Origin: Rugosibacter sp.
Lineage (GTDB): Bacteria > Pseudomonadota > Gammaproteobacteria > Burkholderiales > Rhodocyclaceae
Assembly (NCBI GenBank): GCA_011620215.1
Contig: WOZP01000204.1
Location: forward strand, 1-33,547
Length of the DNA: 33,547 bases
Direction: 5' to 3'
The notes beneath the pieces are model-generated. The model made no database searches. It was given only the letters and a program-made list of their open reading frames with translations, and was not told the DNA's origin. The position numbers and the translations under genes are program-made. Below are positions 31,171-33,547 of the stretch, piece by piece (the first letter of the stretch is position 1; the number at the start of each line of letters is the position of its first letter).

Positions 31171-33363
31171 CTACAGCTGGCCACCCGTAGCAATGAGCAA
31201 GTCGGAAAATTCCTGGTCGGGCAGGGGCTTGGCAAGCAGGTAACCCTGAAACTCGTCGCACCCCTGATAGCGCAGAAAATCAAACTGTGCCTGGTTTTCC
31301 ACGCCTTCGGCCACGACCGTTTTACGCAGGCTTTGGCACATCGAGATAATCGCGCGCGCGATCATTGCGCCATCATCCTCATGTTCGATTCCCGTCACCA
31401 GTGATTTATCAATCTTGATGATATCGAGAGGAAATCGCCGGATATAAGAGAGCGATGAATAACCCGTACCGAAGTCATCCATGACCAAGCTGACACCCAG
31501 ACGCTTGAGACCTCTCAGCATGCCTAGCGTGCGTCCGCTATCGCCGATAAAAATGCTTTCGGTAATTTCCAGTTCCACACGCTCGGGCGGTAAACCAGCC
31601 TCGCTGATCAGCCCGGCGATATGCTCAACGAGTTTGTCATCAAGAAATAACCGTGGCGAAAGATTGACCGCCACATTGAGTGGTTTCCCTAGCACCTTGC
31701 TCCATTGGCTCGCAGCAGCAAACGCCTTGCGCAAGATGATGTCGGTCAGCGGCACGATCAGCCCTGTCTCTTCTGCGATGGGAATGAAGCGATCTGGCGC
31801 CACCGTGCCAAAATCTGCTGTATGCCAGCGTGCCAGCGCTTCGGCACCCACAATGCGGCGGAGATGATCCACCTTGGGCTGAAAAGCAACCGAGAACCCG
31901 TCCTGCTCAAGTGCCACCCGCATGGCGGCTTCAAGCTGGAGCCGTTCATCCGAGATGCGGTTCATCTCGTGAGTGAAAAACTGAAAATTGTTGCGCCCGC
32001 GCGCCTTGGCGGCATACATGGCGATATCGGCATGTTTGAGCAAGGTTAGCGCATCTTCGCCATCCGTCGGATACAGCGCAACGCCCAAACTCGCGCCGAC
32101 CTGCCAATCACGCCCCATCAGCATGATCGGCCGACTGACCTCTTGCAGCACCCGTTCGAGCAAGGAAATGATGGATGCCACCTGATAATGCTCGTTGAGC
32201 ACCAGCACAAATTCGTCACCCCCCTGCCGCGCCACGGTGTCTATCGTACGCAGGCTATGGCGCAAGCGGTGAGCCACTTCAACCAGCAACTCATCGCCCG
32301 CCACATGGCCTAGACTATCGTTGATGAACTTGAAGTTGTCCAGATCGATAAACACCAGCGCCAGAAAATAGCCACGCCGCGTCGCACTGGAGATGGCTTG
32401 CTCAAGACGATCATTGAGTAAATTACGGTTGGGTAGCCCCGTCAACTGATCAAAATTGGCCTGATACTCCAGCTGCGCTTGATAATTCCTGCGCTCGGTG
32501 ATGTCCTGCACCGTGCCTTCGTAACAAATAAGTTTTCCCTGCAGGTCTCGCACACTATGGGCATTTTCCGAAATCCATATCTTGGAACCATCCTGGCGAT
32601 AGACCTCGGATTCAAAGTTAACCACCTCGCCCTGCGTATCCATCAAATGGCGAAATTTTTCGCGCTGTGCAGGATCAACGTACAGGCGACGCTCAATATC
32701 CGCAAGGTCGGCGATCAGTTTCTCGGGTGACGTATAACCATACAATCGAGCCAGGGACATGTTGGCCGACAAATAGTGCCCGTCAGGCGTAGTCTGGAAA
32801 ATGCCTTCGGATGCATGCTCGAATATGTGGCGATAACGCAGTTCAGCATGGGCTATGGCATCCTGCGCTTGACGACGTTCGCTGACGTCTTCGATAAAAC
32901 CTTCCAGCACCTGCTCACCGCACTCGTCCAGCACGGCCATGCCACGTTCCATTACCCATTTTTCCTGTCCGGTACACGTGAGAATGCGGTACTCCACAGA
33001 AAAATTTCGGTTCGCTGCGACAGCCGCCGAAATTTCTTCGCGTACCCGCAACCGGTCTTCTGCCAACGTGATCTCCTCCCACGAGACTTGTTTGCTATCG
33101 ACCAGCGCTTCAGGTGCATAGCCGGTCAGGGCAAGACAGCCCTGGCTGACAAACCGCATGGTCCATTGCGCATCCAGTCGGCACCGATAGGCCATCCCGT
33201 TAAGATTGGCCATCAAGGTGTCGAGTACACGGATAGGATCCAGAGAAAGCGTAGTATTCACGCAGGCAAGATACTCAGCAGAAGTTTTTTCGGGTGATTG
33301 TTGGTACATGGAAAAGGATACATGAAAAACCTTGAGAGCATAGCAAGTTATGTACCATGCCAT
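31171..33363 (-). CDS. PAS-PAS-GGDEF-EAL cyclic-di-GMP signalling protein
   Basis: Likely cytosolic protein that could both make and degrade c-di-GMP. In the 730-residue reading, PAS/PAC 1 is ~45-165 and PAS/PAC 2 ~173-292 (FIEDVSERR and TVQDITERR mark the ends). The GGDEF domain is ~300-460 with intact GGDEF at 381-385 and an RTID inhibitory I-site at 372-375. The EAL domain is ~480-720 with EAL at 508-510, NVAVNLSP, ELEITES, DDFGTGYSS, KIDKSLV and VVAEGVEN. All catalytic motifs appear intact. No transmembrane segment is evident. The start is uncertain: Met19 (33309, MYQQSPEK) may be the true start, but only 33363 has a partial GAG Shine-Dalgarno. Confidence 0.94.
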   Translation of the reverse strand: MAWYITCYALKVFHVSFSMYQQSPEKTSAEYLACVNTTLSLDPIRVLDTLMANLNGMAYRCRLDAQWTMRFVSQGCLALTGYAPEALVDSKQVSWEEITLAEDRLRVREEISAAVAANRNFSVEYRILTCTGQEKWVMERGMAVLDECGEQVLEGFIEDVSERRQAQDAIAHAELRYRHIFEHASEGIFQTTPDGHYLSANMSLARLYGYTSPEKLIADLADIERRLYVDPAQREKFRHLMDTQGEVVNFESEVYRQDGSKIWISENAHSVRDLQGKLICYEGTVQDITERRNYQAQLEYQANFDQLTGLPNRNLLNDRLEQAISSATRRGYFLALVFIDLDNFKFINDSLGHVAGDELLVEVAHRLRHSLRTIDTVARQGGDEFVLVLNEHYQVASIISLLERVLQEVSRPIMLMGRDWQVGASLGVALYPTDGEDALTLLKHADIAMYAAKARGRNNFQFFTHEMNRISDERLQLEAAMRVALEQDGFSVAFQPKVDHLRRIVGAEALARWHTADFGTVAPDRFIPIAEETGLIVPLTDIILRKAFAAASQWSKVLGKPLNVAVNLSPRLFLDDKLVEHIAGLISEAGLPPERVELEITESIFIGDSGRTLGMLRGLKRLGVSLVMDDFGTGYSSLSYIRRFPLDIIKIDKSLVTGIEHEDDGAMIARAIISMCQSLRKTVVAEGVENQAQFDFLRYQGCDEFQGYLLAKPLPDQEFSDLLIATGGQL

Positions 33364-33547
33364 GACATCTCACTATGGCCCTATGGCCCGGTGTTGCGCC
33401 CGTCGGTGGCAAGTTGGCGTCATCCATGCACCATGAACAACACTACATCTGCCCCAGCATGGGGCGCCACCCTGTGCAAGAGAAATACACTGCACGCCGG
33501 TCTCCCAACACCAACTTTTTCTTTCGTCATTACACAAAGTACGCTAA
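33364..33547. other. window-edge region without a confident gene
   Basis: Contains a hairpin GCCCC-AGCAT-GGGGC near 33459 and a degenerate form of the dispersed repeat (ACACCAACTTTT, to 33519). Two overlapping plus-strand frames, from ATGs at about 33425 and 33433, stay open to the window end, but neither has a Shine-Dalgarno or a recognisable product. Confidence 0.4.

Noticed and set aside
33502-33519. Additional copy of the dispersed repeat near the right edge
   Set aside because: Only about 13 of 18 positions match; kept as a possible degenerate copy.
33433-33547. Start of a new gene at the right edge
   Set aside because: Two overlapping frames are open to the end, with no Shine-Dalgarno, no recognisable product and too little sequence to judge.

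Overview
The window looks like ordinary chromosome of a betaproteobacterium with one small acquired island. The evidence is the gene order yceD-rpmF-plsX-fabH-fabD-fabG-acpP-fabF followed by a YgfX-like gene, a DUF2863 gene, an msrB-yciB-yciI-bolA-ppiC run, and lolC/lolD next to an RpfE-like gene and recJ. The genus cannot be fixed from sequence alone; a Nitrosomonadales/Rhodocyclales-type organism is my inference.

Layout. (1) 1-6597, leftward: a fatty-acid/phospholipid cluster from yceD to fabF, then the start of a YgfX-like gene cut by the window edge. Two intrinsic-terminator hairpins (rpmF/plsX and fabG/acpP) subdivide this unit. (2) 6646-9260, rightward: a maf-type nucleotide pyrophosphatase (YceF), an RsmI-like methylase and a DUF2863 protein. 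(3) 9347-10618, leftward: dadA. (4) 10731-15148, rightward: msrB, yciB, a YciI-like gene, a BolA-like gene and a periplasmic parvulin (closed by a terminator), then a monooxygenase-fold membrane protein and an MFS exporter. (5) 15175-22493, leftward: purL, a MAPEG protein and comEC. (6) 22569-23824, rightward: an FAH-family hydrolase and a DUF2062 membrane protein. (7) 23825-26264: an accessory island between two convergent chromosomal genes. It holds a 250-bp MITE-like element with perfect 25-bp terminal inverted repeats, a type IV toxin-antitoxin pair (AbiEi/AbiEii) with a structured promoter, a tiny ATGA-coupled ORF and two strong inverted repeats. (8) 26265-33363: lolD/lolC leftward, an RpfE-like gene and recJ rightward, and a PAS-PAS-GGDEF-EAL protein leftward.

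The most unusual signal is not a gene. An 18-bp sequence, TCAYCAGCRCCGACTTTT, recurs at least eight times across the core chromosome at 2-6 kb spacing. Five copies match the 13-bp core AGCRCCGACTTTT exactly and three differ by one base. Copies lie in intergenic DNA and inside plsX, purL, comEC (twice), lolD and the RpfE-like gene, and are translated in different frames. Seven of eight point the same way and none was seen in the abiE island. This argues for selection or spread at the DNA level, for example a DNA-uptake-like, recombination or chromosome-organising signal, or a dispersed short repeat family. No function is shown by the sequence alone.
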